From assembly GCF_003663825.1 (NCBI RefSeq), contig NZ_RCCC01000001.1, positions 1,558,501 to 1,622,500 of the forward strand: a stretch of 64,000 nucleotides of DNA, given 5' to 3'. Source of the stretch: Acidovorax sp. 106 (GTDB lineage: Bacteria > Pseudomonadota > Gammaproteobacteria > Burkholderiales > Burkholderiaceae_C). Within the stretch, counting starts at the first letter, position 1. Every line of letters starts with the position of its first letter. The notes beneath the pieces are model-generated. The model searched no databases, was not told the origin of the DNA, and was given only the letters and a program-made list of their open reading frames with translations. Both the position numbers and the translations under genes were made by a program. Positions 35,708 through 44,006 of this stretch are shown in pieces.

Positions 35708-36661
35708 TCAGACGGCGGCTCCGGCATTGGGGTCATTGGGATCACCGGCGTCTTTGCGCGGACCCGACACCAGATCTTCGCGTTTGACACCCAGCCACAT
35801 GGCAATGGCTGCGGCCACGAACACCGACGAGTAAATGCCGAACAAGATGCCGATGGTCAAGGCCAGCGCAAAGTAATGCAGGCTCGGGCCGCCGAAGAAG
35901 AACATGGACAGCACCATGATTTCGGTGGAACCGTGGGTGATCATGGTCCGGCTCATGGTGCTGGTGATGGCGTGGTCGATCACCTCGTGCGTCGTCATCT
36001 TGCGGTACTTGCGGAAGGCTTCGCGGATACGGTCAAAGATAACAACCGACTCGTTCACCGAGTACCCCAGCACCGCCAACACGGCGGCCAGCACCGACAG
36101 CGAGAACTCCCACTGGAAGAACGCGAAAAAGCCCAGGATGATCACCACGTCGTGCAAGTTGGCGATGATGGCCGCCACGCCGAACTTCCACTCAAAACGG
36201 AACGCCAGGTAGATCACGATGCCCAGCACCACCATGCCCAGCGCCATCAGGCCGCCGTGCACCAGCTCATCGCCCACCTGCGGGCCCACAAACTCGGTGC
36301 GGCGCAGCACCACATTGGCATCACCAGCCTTCAGCGCCTGCAACACCTGCTCGCTTTGCTGCGCCGACGTCACGCCCTTTTGCACGGGCAGGCGGATCAG
36401 CACGTCGCGGGGCGTGCCAAAGCTTTGGACCTGCACATCGGTGTAACCCAGGCCCGACACCGTGTCGCGCACCTTGGCCAGCTCAGCGGGTTGGCTATAG
36501 GCCACTTCCATCACGGTGCCGCCCGTGAACTCCACCGACAGGTGCAACCCGCGAGAGAACAGGAAGAACACCGCCAGTGCAAAGGTGATGAAGGAAATCG
36601 CGTTGAAAACCAACGCGTGCTTCATGAAAGGGATGTCTTTTTTGATGCGGAAGAACTCCAT
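35708..36661 (-). CDS. secF: Protein-export membrane protein SecF
   Basis: A 317-residue subunit of the SecDF accessory translocase, which uses the proton-motive force to pull exported proteins. It has a first membrane helix, the periplasmic P4 head (VEFTGGTVMEV), and five further helices with the SVNESVVIFDRIRE motif. It follows secD by 11 bp and precedes the DUF1631 gene by 17 bp. Confidence 0.96.
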   Translation of the reverse strand: MEFFRIKKDIPFMKHALVFNAISFITFALAVFFLFSRGLHLSVEFTGGTVMEVAYSQPAELAKVRDTVSGLGYTDVQVQSFGTPRDVLIRLPVQKGVTSAQQSEQVLQALKAGDANVVLRRTEFVGPQVGDELVHGGLMALGMVVLGIVIYLAFRFEWKFGVAAIIANLHDVVIILGFFAFFQWEFSLSVLAAVLAVLGYSVNESVVIFDRIREAFRKYRKMTTHEVIDHAITSTMSRTMITHGSTEIMVLSMFFFGGPSLHYFALALTIGILFGIYSSVFVAAAIAMWLGVKREDLVSGPRKDAGDPNDPNAGAAV

Positions 36662-36672
36662 GTCTTCCTCCT

Positions 36673-38559
36673 TTATTGCGACTTGGCCACGGCTGTGGCG
36701 TCCGACTCAGGCTTCCAGACCTGGCCGATGGAAACGCTCTTGAGCTTCTTCTGGCGGCCGTACCACAGGTTCACCAGGCCGCGCGAGAAGAACACCGCCG
36801 AGAACATGCTGGTCAAAATGCCGATGCAGTGCACCACGGCAAAGCCGCGCACAGGGCCCGAGCCAAATGCCAGCAAGGCCAGGCCCGCGATCAGCGTGGT
36901 CACGTTCGAATCCAAAATCGTGGCCCACGCACGGTCATACCCGGTGTGGATGGCCGCCTGCGGCGCCACACCAGCGCGCAGCTCTTCGCGCACGCGCTCG
37001 TTGATCAGCACGTTCGAGTCAATGGCCACACCGATGGCCAACGCCATGGCGGCAATACCGGGCAGCGTCAGCGTGGCCTGCAGCATCGACAAGATAGCCA
37101 CCAGCAGCATCACGTTCACCGCCAGCGCAATGCTGGAAATCACACCGAACAGCAGGTAGTACACGCACATGAATGCGGCAATGGCCGCCAGGCCCCACAC
37201 CACGCTGTGGATACCGCGCTCGATGTTGTCAGCACCCAGGCTAGGGCCGATGGTGTATTCCTCGATGATTTCCATGGGCGCGGCCAACGAGCCTGCGCGC
37301 AGCAGCAGCGCGGTGTTGTTGGCCTCGGCCGTGGTCATGCGGCCCGAAATCTGCACACGGCCGCCACCAATTTCAGAACGAATGACGGGCGCCGTCACGA
37401 CTTCGCCCTTGCCCTTTTCAAACAGCACGATGGCCATGCGCTTGCCGATGTTCTCGCGGGTGATGTCACGGAAGATGCGCGAGCCCTTGGCGTCCAGCGT
37501 CAGGTTCACGGTGGGCTCTTGCGTCTGGCTGTCAAAACCCGGCTGGGCGTCGGTCAGGTTCTCACCGGTCAGGATGACCTGCTTCTTGACGATCACCGAC
37601 TGGCCACTGCGCTCGGGGTAGCGCTCGGTGCCAAAAGGCACGGGGCCACGGCCTTGCTCGGCAGCGCGGGCTTCGGTGCTTTCTTCGACCATGCGCACTT
37701 CCAGCGTGGCGGTGCGGCCCAGAATGTCTTTGGCCTGGGCGGTGTCTTGCACGCCAGCCAGTTGCACCACGATGCGGTCCTGGCCTTGCTGTTGGATCAC
37801 GGGCTCGGTCACGCCCAGCTCGTTGATCCGGTTGTGCAGCGTGACGATGTTCTGCTTGACGGCTTGCTCTTGCACCTTGCGCGCCGCCTCGGGCTTGATG
37901 CTGGCGCGCAGGCGCAAGCCGTCGCCATCGGGCTGGCTCACCACCTGCAGGTCGACAAACTGGTCGCTGATGAGGTTGCGCACCTTGGTCTGCGTGGCTT
38001 CGTCGGCCACCTTGATGTCGACGATCTGGCCATCGCGCGAAATACCGTTGTGGCGCACGTTCTTTTCGCGCAGCGCGGTGCGGATGTCACCGGCATAGGC
38101 TTCGGCCTTTTTGGTGAGGGCCGCCTGCATGTCCACCTGCAACATGAAGTGCACGCCACCGCGCAAATCGAGCCCCAGGAACATGGGGCGGGCGTGCAGC
38201 GCGCTGAGCCAGCCGGGGGTGCGCGAGATCTGGTTCAGCGCCACCACGTAGCTGGGGTCGTTCGCATCGGGCACCAACGCCTTTTGAATCACGTCCTTGG
38301 CCTTGAGCTGGGTTTCCAGCGAGTCAAAGCGTGCGCGCACCGAAGTGCCCTCCACCGCCACGCGCTCGGCCGTCAGGCTGGCGGCCGCCAGGGCCTGCTC
38401 CACCCGCTGCGCCACAGCGTCGTCAATTTTGACGCCGCTCTTGACCGCAGAGACCTGCACTGCAGGCGTTTCACCAAAGAAATTGGGCAGGCTGTACAAG
38501 GCACCCACCAGCAGCACGATCACCAGGATCGCCCACTTCCAGACCGGATATCGGTTCAT
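36673..38559 (-). CDS. secD: Protein-export membrane protein SecD
   Basis: A 628-residue subunit with an N-terminal helix, a large periplasmic P1 head (GLDLRGGVHFML), and a C-terminal six-helix RND-like core carrying the conserved GVAIDSNVLINERVREEL aspartate/arginine motif for proton transport. Start ATG 38559 is the usual MNRYPVWKW. It lies 109 bp downstream of yajC in the conserved yajC-secD-secF order. Confidence 0.97.
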   Translation of the reverse strand: MNRYPVWKWAILVIVLLVGALYSLPNFFGETPAVQVSAVKSGVKIDDAVAQRVEQALAAASLTAERVAVEGTSVRARFDSLETQLKAKDVIQKALVPDANDPSYVVALNQISRTPGWLSALHARPMFLGLDLRGGVHFMLQVDMQAALTKKAEAYAGDIRTALREKNVRHNGISRDGQIVDIKVADEATQTKVRNLISDQFVDLQVVSQPDGDGLRLRASIKPEAARKVQEQAVKQNIVTLHNRINELGVTEPVIQQQGQDRIVVQLAGVQDTAQAKDILGRTATLEVRMVEESTEARAAEQGRGPVPFGTERYPERSGQSVIVKKQVILTGENLTDAQPGFDSQTQEPTVNLTLDAKGSRIFRDITRENIGKRMAIVLFEKGKGEVVTAPVIRSEIGGGRVQISGRMTTAEANNTALLLRAGSLAAPMEIIEEYTIGPSLGADNIERGIHSVVWGLAAIAAFMCVYYLLFGVISSIALAVNVMLLVAILSMLQATLTLPGIAAMALAIGVAIDSNVLINERVREELRAGVAPQAAIHTGYDRAWATILDSNVTTLIAGLALLAFGSGPVRGFAVVHCIGILTSMFSAVFFSRGLVNLWYGRQKKLKSVSIGQVWKPESDATAVAKSQ

Positions 38560-38668
38560 GATCGCGCTCTTACCTCACGGAAAGCTATCGGGGCGGGCGA
38601 CGCCGTGGCCGCTGCCCCTGACGAAGGCTGGCAGCGACCACCGCTGCCACGCCCTGACTTCAGGTTCT

Positions 38669-39004
38669 TTACTTCACCGTGCCCTTGGGCAGCACTTGCA
38701 CCACGGCGCTGCGCTGGATCTGCACTTCCACGTTGCTGGCGATTTCAATGTGCAGGAAGCCTTCGGACAGGCGCGTGACCTTGCCGATGATGCCGCCCGA
38801 CGTGGCCACTTCGTCGCCCTTGGCGATGGCATCAATCATGGCGCGGTGCTCTTTTTGGCGCTTCATCTGGGGGCGGATCATGACGAAGTACAACACCACG
38901 AACATCAGCACCAATGGCAGCATGCCGGTCAGCGAAGACATCAGGTCGCCACCACCTGCAGCGGCGGCAGGAGCGGTCTGGGCAAAAGCAGAAGAAATAA
39001 ACAC
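38669..39004 (-). CDS. yajC: Preprotein translocase subunit YajC
   Basis: A 111-residue membrane subunit. It has one helix (TGMLPLVLMFVVLYFVMIRP) followed by the YajC signature QMKRQKEH and GDEVATSGGIIGKVT. The start is a GTG at 39004 (VFISSAFAQ), chosen because GGAG lies eight bases upstream and the usual YajC opens just before the helix. A tgt or queA gene often stands upstream of yajC; here the region upstream instead holds a 150-bp fold-back element and a palindromic repeat. Confidence 0.93.
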   Translation of the reverse strand: MFISSAFAQTAPAAAAGGGDLMSSLTGMLPLVLMFVVLYFVMIRPQMKRQKEHRAMIDAIAKGDEVATSGGIIGKVTRLSEGFLHIEIASNVEVQIQRSAVVQVLPKGTVK

Positions 39005-39066
39005 GGCAGGGACTCCACAGCGGATGGTCAAAACGGTCGGAATTCCACACGGCCAGCGCCAGGGTG

Positions 39067-39216
39067 CCGAATGGGAAATTCGTTGATGCAAGAAAGAGGT
39101 CGACATCGTCGCCAGGCAAGGCGCCAACCGCAGCGATAGCCGTCGCTATCGCGAGGATTGGCAACGCAGCCTGGCGGCGATGCTCGGCGTCTTTATGCAA
39201 CGAATTCCCCATTCGG
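39067..39216. repeat. 150-bp imperfect fold-back element
   Basis: The outer ends CCGAATGGGAAATTCGTTG (from 39067) and CAACGAATTCCCCATTCGG (to 39216) are inverted copies with one mismatch and small bulges. Inner arms continue: GTCGCCAGGC/GCCTGGCGGC, CCAAC/ATTGG, and the perfect centre GCGATAGC-CGTC-GCTATCGC (39133-39152). It could form one long hairpin as DNA or RNA. Element type unknown; it resembles a MITE-like or REP-like structure. Confidence 0.75.
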
Positions 39217-39328
39217 GGCCCTGGGCGCCCGCCATGGGGTAACCGGGCATTGTATGCGGCACCCCGCCCAAGCCCAAGACCAGATGCGCCTGGGGGAGTT
39301 GGCGGGTGCCAGCGCCACGCCGCATTCC

Positions 39329-39388
39329 AATAAAAATAGCCCCTAGCGCTGGATATACAAGCGCTAGGTGCTATAAATTTAATAGCGA
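39329..39388 (+). repeat. Palindromic intergenic repeat, copy 5
   Basis: AATAAAAATAGCCCCTAGCG, then CTGGATATACAAGCGCTAGG, then TGCTATAAATTTAATAGCG. The stem CTAGCGCT...AGCGCTAG is intact. It lies 40 bp after the oxidoreductase stop on the other side of the fold-back element. Confidence 0.85.
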
Positions 39389-39426
39389 CAAACGCACCGC
39401 GCTGCCTGCGAAGCAACGCGGTGGCC

Positions 39427-42400
39427 TCAGGCAGCCTGGCGGTGGGCCGCTGCCCCGGGGTTGCGCCACTGGGCCATCAGGCCGCTCCATTTGGGGCGCG
39501 CGGCCTGCAGGTGGCGCTCCTTCACATGGCCGTAGCCACGGATCTCTTCGGGGATGCGGGCAATCTCCACGGCCAGGGCCAAGTTGTCGCTGCTCAGGCG
39601 CTCCAGCAGCTCGTCGATGCAGGCACGGTATTCCACGATGAGGGCGCGCTCGGTGCGGCGCTCTTCGGTGTTGCCGAAAATGTCGAGCGCCGTGCCGCGC
39701 AGGCCTTTCATGCGGGCCAGCAGGCCAAAGGCTTTGCGCATCCACGGGCCGTAGCTTTGCTTGAGCAGCTCGCCCTTGGCGTTCTTCTTCGCCAGCATCG
39801 GCGGGGCCAGGTGGTGCACCAGCTTGTAGTCGCCTTCAAACTGGGCGGCAATCTTGTCGGTGAAGGCTTTATCGGTGTGCAGGCGCGCCACTTCGTACTC
39901 GTCCTTGTACGCCATCAGCTTGAACAGGTAGCGCGCCACCGCCTCGGTCAGGCGGGTGGTGCTGCCCAGCTTGGCTTCAGCCGCTTGCACCTTGTGCACA
40001 AAGGCCTGGTAGTCGGCCGCATAGGCTGCGTTCTGGTAGCCGGTGAGGAATTCAATGCGCTTGGCGACCATCTCGGCCAGCGCGGGTTTCTTGACGAACT
40101 GGATCACCTGTGCGGCCTGGAACAAGGCTTGCACCGCCGCCAGGTCGTGCGCACAGCGGCGGCCCCATTCGAAGGCGGCCTTGTTGTTGTCCACCTGCAC
40201 GCCGTTCAATTCCATAGCGCGCATCAGCGATGCGAACGTCAGCGGCACGCGGCCCTTCTGCCAGGCGTAGCCCAGCATCAGCGGGTTGGTGTAGATGCTG
40301 TCGCCCAGCAGCTGCGTGGCCACCTGCTCGGCGTCAAAGCTGCCCACACCGCCCGCGCCCACGGCAGCGGCAATGGCTGCATCGCAGTTGCCACCGGGGA
40401 ACTGCCAGTCGGGGTTGTTCACAAACGCCGCCGTGGGCGTGCCGTGCGTGTTGAGCGCCACAAAGGTGCGGCCCGGCTGCATGACAGCCAGGGTGTACTT
40501 GTGCGCGGCAACGATGGAGTCGCAACCGATCACCAAGTCGGCCTTGGCCGTATCGACCTTGGTGGTGTAGATGGCGTCGGGCCGGTTGGCGATCTGGATG
40601 TGGCTCCAGGTGGCGCCGCCCTTTTGCGCCAGGCCGCCGGCGTCCTGCGTGATCACGCCCTTGCCATCGAGGTGCGCAGCCATGCCCAAGAGCGAGCCGA
40701 TGGTGATGACCCCCGTGCCCCCCACACCGCCCACCACAATGCCCCAGGCGGTTTCGGCCACGGGCAGCACAGGTTCAGGGATGTTGGGCAGTGCCGACAG
40801 GTCGCCCTTCTTTTCCTTCTTCGGCTTTTTCAGCTGGCCGCCCTCCACCGTCACAAAGCTCGGGCAAAAGCCGTTGACGCAGGAATAATCCTTGTTGCAG
40901 GTGCTCTGGTTGATGCGGCGCTTGCGGCCAAACTCGGTCTCCACGGGCTCCACGCTCAGGCAGTTCGACTTCGTCGAGCAGTCGCCGCAGCCCTCGCACA
41001 CCAGGTCGTTGATGACCACGGTCTTGTCGGGCGTGGCCAGCTTGCCGCGCTTGCGGCGGCGGCGCTTTTCGGTCGCGCAGGTCTGGTCGTAAATGATGGT
41101 GGTGCAGCCCTTGATCTCGCGGAACTGGCGCTGGATGGTGTCCAGCTCGTCGCGGTGGTGCACTGTCACGCCTTCGGCCAGCGGTACACCGTCGTACTTG
41201 TGCGGCTCGTCCGTCACGATGACCAGCTTGGCCACGCCTTCGGCCTTCAGGCTGTTCATGATCTGCAGCACCGAGTGCCCCTCGGGCCGCTCGCCCACGG
41301 TCTGCCCGCCGGTCATGGCCACGGCGTCGTTGTAGAGCACTTTGTAGGTGATGTTCACCCCCGCCGCAATGCTTTGGCGGATGGCCAGCAGCCCGCTGTG
41401 GAAGTACGTGCCGTCGCCCAGGTTGGCAAAGATGTGTGCGTCGGTGGAGAAGGGCTGCTGGCCCACCCAGGTCACGCCCTCGCCACCCATCTGCGTGAAG
41501 GTGCTGGTGCGGCGGTCGGGCATCCAGTTGACCATGTAGTGGCAGCCAATGCCTGCCACGGCGCGCGAGCCCTCTGGCACGCGGGTGCTGGTGTTGTGCG
41601 GGCAGCCGCTGCAAAACCACGGCGCACGCTCGCCGGTGTCCACCTTCAACTCCGTCATCGCGCGTTCGCTGGCCTCGATGATGGCCAGGCGGGCTTCCAT
41701 GCGGGCCACGATGTCGCTGGACACGCCCAGCTTCTTCAGGCGCTTGGCAATGGCCTTGGCAATGATGGCTGGCGTCAGGTCGGCCTTGGGGCGCAGCAGC
41801 CAGTTCTGGCTGGGGTTGGGCATGCTCCACTCGCCACCCGAGTTGTCACCTTCCACCTCGTCAAACTTGCCCAGCACATTGGGCCGCACGTCGGCGCGCC
41901 AGTTGTACAGCTCTTCCTTGATCTGGTACTCGATGACCTGGCGCTTTTCTTCCACCACCAAAATCTCTTGCAGGCCCTGCGCAAAGTCGCGGGTGATGGT
42001 GGCTTCGAGCGGCCACACCACGTTGACCTTGTGCACCCGAATGCCCAGCTGGCGGCAGGTGTCGTCATCCAGCCCCAGGTCCACCAGCGCCTGGCGCGTG
42101 TCGTTGTAGGCCTTGCCGCTGGCGATGATGCCGAAGCGGTCGTTCTTGCCCTCAATGACGTTGTAGTTGAGCTTGTTGGCGCGGATGTACGCCAGGGCCG
42201 CGTACCACTTGTAGTCCATCAGGCGCGCTTCCTGCTCCAGCGGCGCATCAGGCCAGCGGATGTGCAGGCCGCCCGGCGGCATCGCAAAGTCCTCGGGCAG
42301 GATGATCTTCACGCGGTCGGGGTCCACGCTGATGCTGCTGGACGACTCCACCACCTCCTGGATGGTTTTCATGCCCGACCACACGCCCGAAAAACGGCTC

Positions 42401-42999
42401 ATGGCAAAGGCGTGCAGGCCCATGTCCAGAATCTCCTGCACGCTGCTGGGGAAGAACACCGGCGTGCCGCAGGCCTTGAAGATGTGGTCGCTCTGGTGCG
42501 CCGCCGTGCTGCTCTTGCTGATGTGGTCGTCGCCCGCAATGGCGATCACGCCGCCGTGCTTGGCGGTGCCCGCCATGTTGGCGTGCTTGAACACGTCTGA
42601 GCAGCGGTCCACGCCTGGGCCCTTGCCGTACCAAATGCCGAACACGCCGTCGTACTTTTTGCTTTGCGGATACAGGTCGAGCTGCTGCGTGCCCCACACC
42701 GCCGTGGCGCCCAGCTCTTCGTTCACGCCGGGCTGGAAAACGATGTGGTTCTCGGCCAGGTGCTTTTTGGCGGCCCACAGGGCCTGGTCGTACGTGCCCA
42801 GGGGCGAGCCCCGGTAGCCGCTGATGAAGCCCGCCGTGTTGAGCCCCGCCGCCGCATCGCGCTGGCGCTGCAACATGGGAAGGCGCACCAGGGCCTGCAC
42901 ACCGCTCATGAAGGCCCGGCCCTCGCCCAGGGTGTATTTGTCGTCGAGCGATACGGTTTCGATCGCCCTGCGGATGTGTTCAGGCAGCGGGGCGTTCAC
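39427..42999 (-). CDS. Indolepyruvate:ferredoxin oxidoreductase, fused alpha/beta-type
   Basis: A 1190-residue single-chain enzyme that oxidatively decarboxylates aryl-2-oxoacids such as indolepyruvate to aryl acyl-CoA with ferredoxin. It joins an IorA-like TPP-binding part (FISGYRGSPLGTYD near the start, NLGDGTYFHSGL for the TPP site), an Fe-S cysteine cluster (CEGCGDC...C...CNKDYSC...FCP) and an IorB-like gamma domain (GGVGGTGVITIGSLLG). Start GTG 42999 follows AGGAGG by six bases. A 52-residue leader ORF ends by overlapping this start, and the divergent gene is an Lrp/AsnC regulator, a typical partner. Use: aromatic amino acid or phenylacetate-type catabolism. Confidence 0.92.
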   Translation of the reverse strand: MNAPLPEHIRRAIETVSLDDKYTLGEGRAFMSGVQALVRLPMLQRQRDAAAGLNTAGFISGYRGSPLGTYDQALWAAKKHLAENHIVFQPGVNEELGATAVWGTQQLDLYPQSKKYDGVFGIWYGKGPGVDRCSDVFKHANMAGTAKHGGVIAIAGDDHISKSSTAAHQSDHIFKACGTPVFFPSSVQEILDMGLHAFAMSRFSGVWSGMKTIQEVVESSSSISVDPDRVKIILPEDFAMPPGGLHIRWPDAPLEQEARLMDYKWYAALAYIRANKLNYNVIEGKNDRFGIIASGKAYNDTRQALVDLGLDDDTCRQLGIRVHKVNVVWPLEATITRDFAQGLQEILVVEEKRQVIEYQIKEELYNWRADVRPNVLGKFDEVEGDNSGGEWSMPNPSQNWLLRPKADLTPAIIAKAIAKRLKKLGVSSDIVARMEARLAIIEASERAMTELKVDTGERAPWFCSGCPHNTSTRVPEGSRAVAGIGCHYMVNWMPDRRTSTFTQMGGEGVTWVGQQPFSTDAHIFANLGDGTYFHSGLLAIRQSIAAGVNITYKVLYNDAVAMTGGQTVGERPEGHSVLQIMNSLKAEGVAKLVIVTDEPHKYDGVPLAEGVTVHHRDELDTIQRQFREIKGCTTIIYDQTCATEKRRRRKRGKLATPDKTVVINDLVCEGCGDCSTKSNCLSVEPVETEFGRKRRINQSTCNKDYSCVNGFCPSFVTVEGGQLKKPKKEKKGDLSALPNIPEPVLPVAETAWGIVVGGVGGTGVITIGSLLGMAAHLDGKGVITQDAGGLAQKGGATWSHIQIANRPDAIYTTKVDTAKADLVIGCDSIVAAHKYTLAVMQPGRTFVALNTHGTPTAAFVNNPDWQFPGGNCDAAIAAAVGAGGVGSFDAEQVATQLLGDSIYTNPLMLGYAWQKGRVPLTFASLMRAMELNGVQVDNNKAAFEWGRRCAHDLAAVQALFQAAQVIQFVKKPALAEMVAKRIEFLTGYQNAAYAADYQAFVHKVQAAEAKLGSTTRLTEAVARYLFKLMAYKDEYEVARLHTDKAFTDKIAAQFEGDYKLVHHLAPPMLAKKNAKGELLKQSYGPWMRKAFGLLARMKGLRGTALDIFGNTEERRTERALIVEYRACIDELLERLSSDNLALAVEIARIPEEIRGYGHVKERHLQAARPKWSGLMAQWRNPGAAAHRQAA

Positions 43000-43154
43000 A
43001 GCACACCTCCTTCGCAAGCGCGCTCGACGCCAAATCCACCGCGTGCGGCATTGCCGCCCGCCACGTATTTGTGTTGCAACCCGCGTTGCGGGTTGTCATC
43101 CAGAGTGACCGTCTCCAGGGCTTTGCGGATCGATTCGGGTAAGGGGGCGTTCAT
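42996..43154 (-). CDS. 52-residue leader ORF repeating the oxidoreductase N terminus
   Basis: ATG 43154 follows CGGAGACAGCC. The first 20 residues, MNAPLPESIRKALETVTLDD, match the start of the downstream enzyme, MNAPLPEHIRRAIETVSLDD, at 16 of 20 positions with conservative changes elsewhere; most base differences are synonymous. After that the frame reads through a perfect hairpin (CAACCCGC-GTT-GCGGGTTG, 43077-43095) and ends with TGA overlapping the enzyme's GTG start (GTGA). It is either a decayed remnant of a second copy of the gene start or a coupled leader peptide. Not expected to be a functional enzyme. Confidence 0.6.
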   Translation of the reverse strand: MNAPLPESIRKALETVTLDDNPQRGLQHKYVAGGNAARGGFGVERACEGGVL

Positions 43155-43321
43155 GGCTGTCTCCGTGGGGGTGGCGGCCCTGCCACCACCTTGTGGGCGG
43201 CAGCGGGCGTCGAAATGGATGGCTTGCAGGCAGTTTAGGCAGGCGCGCCGGATATGTGCTTTCGTTTTTATGCCGTGTTTACCCTCGATTCAGAAAGGAT
43301 ATTTCTTAAAATCGCCATAAC

Positions 43322-43810
43322 ATGAACAATTTAGACAAATACGACCTCGCCATCTTGCAAGAATTGCAGGCCGACGCCAGGCTGACCAACGCCGAGCTGG
43401 CCCAGCGCGTGGGCCTGTCTGCCGCGCCGTGCTGGCGGCGGGTGCGGGCGCTGGAAGAGGCCGGGTACATCAAGGGCTACCGCGCCGAGATCGACCGCCA
43501 CAAGATCGGCCTGGGCGTGCTGGCCTTTGTGCGGCTGGACGCCGACCGCAGCACCGGCAACCTCACCCGCGCCATGGAAGAAGCCATCCGCCAGATCCCC
43601 GAAGTGGTGGCCTGCCACTACATCAGTGGCACCGGCACCTTTGAGCTGCAGGTGGTGGCGCGCGACCTGGACAGCTTTTCGCAGTTTGCGCGCGATGTGC
43701 TGCTGAACCTGCCCAACGTGAAAGACATGCACACCAGCTTCTCGCTGGGCGAGGTCAAGGCCAGCGGCGCGCTGCCGTTGGCGCACCTGACGCAGCCCAA
43801 GGCCCGCTGA
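43322..43810 (+). CDS. Lrp/AsnC family transcriptional regulator
   Basis: A 162-residue regulator with the N-terminal AsnC helix-turn-helix (LTNAELAQRVGLSAAPCWRRV) and a C-terminal RAM effector domain (GTGTFELQVVARDL). It is divergent from the indolepyruvate oxidoreductase and its leader ORF, with a 167-bp AT-richer gap that contains candidate -10 TAAAAT near 43307. It probably senses an amino or aryl-oxo acid and controls the divergent gene. Confidence 0.93.
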   Translation: MNNLDKYDLAILQELQADARLTNAELAQRVGLSAAPCWRRVRALEEAGYIKGYRAEIDRHKIGLGVLAFVRLDADRSTGNLTRAMEEAIRQIPEVVACHYISGTGTFELQVVARDLDSFSQFARDVLLNLPNVKDMHTSFSLGEVKASGALPLAHLTQPKAR

Positions 43811-43855
43811 GTCTGCCCAGGCCTGCCCCTGGGGTTCTGGGCTGGGCGACTTGAA

Positions 43856-43910
43856 TTGCTCTTTTTTTGATAGCTGCAAGCGCTTTATATATAAGCGCCG
43901 CAGCCCGTTT
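43856..43910 (-). repeat. Palindromic intergenic repeat, copy 6 (minus orientation)
   Basis: Reading on the minus strand it shows GGCGCTTATATATAAAGCGC, TTGCAGCTATCAAAAAAAGA and AGCAATT. The stem GCGCTTATATATAAAGCGC is intact. It lies between the Lrp gene stop and the MFS exporter start. Confidence 0.85.
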
Positions 43911-44006
43911 TTACTTAAAAAACGGATCTCCAAAATCCATGGCACAAGCCGGGTCGCCAGGCCTGCGCTGGGCACCAGGAGGTCAGACATCGCACAATCA
44001 GCGCAC

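Larger units (their letters stand above)
39005..39426. other. Non-coding gap between yajC and the indolepyruvate oxidoreductase gene
   Basis: 422 bp with no supported gene. It contains a 150-bp fold-back element (39067-39216) and repeat copy 5 (39329-39388). The upstream promoter of the yajC operon should be here, but no -35/-10 pair stands out. Confidence 0.7.

Noticed and set aside
39421..42600. 1059-codon plus-strand open frame opposite the indolepyruvate oxidoreductase
   Set aside because: Histidine/glycine/alanine-rich translation typical of a GC-rich antisense shadow; the minus-strand protein is a recognised enzyme.
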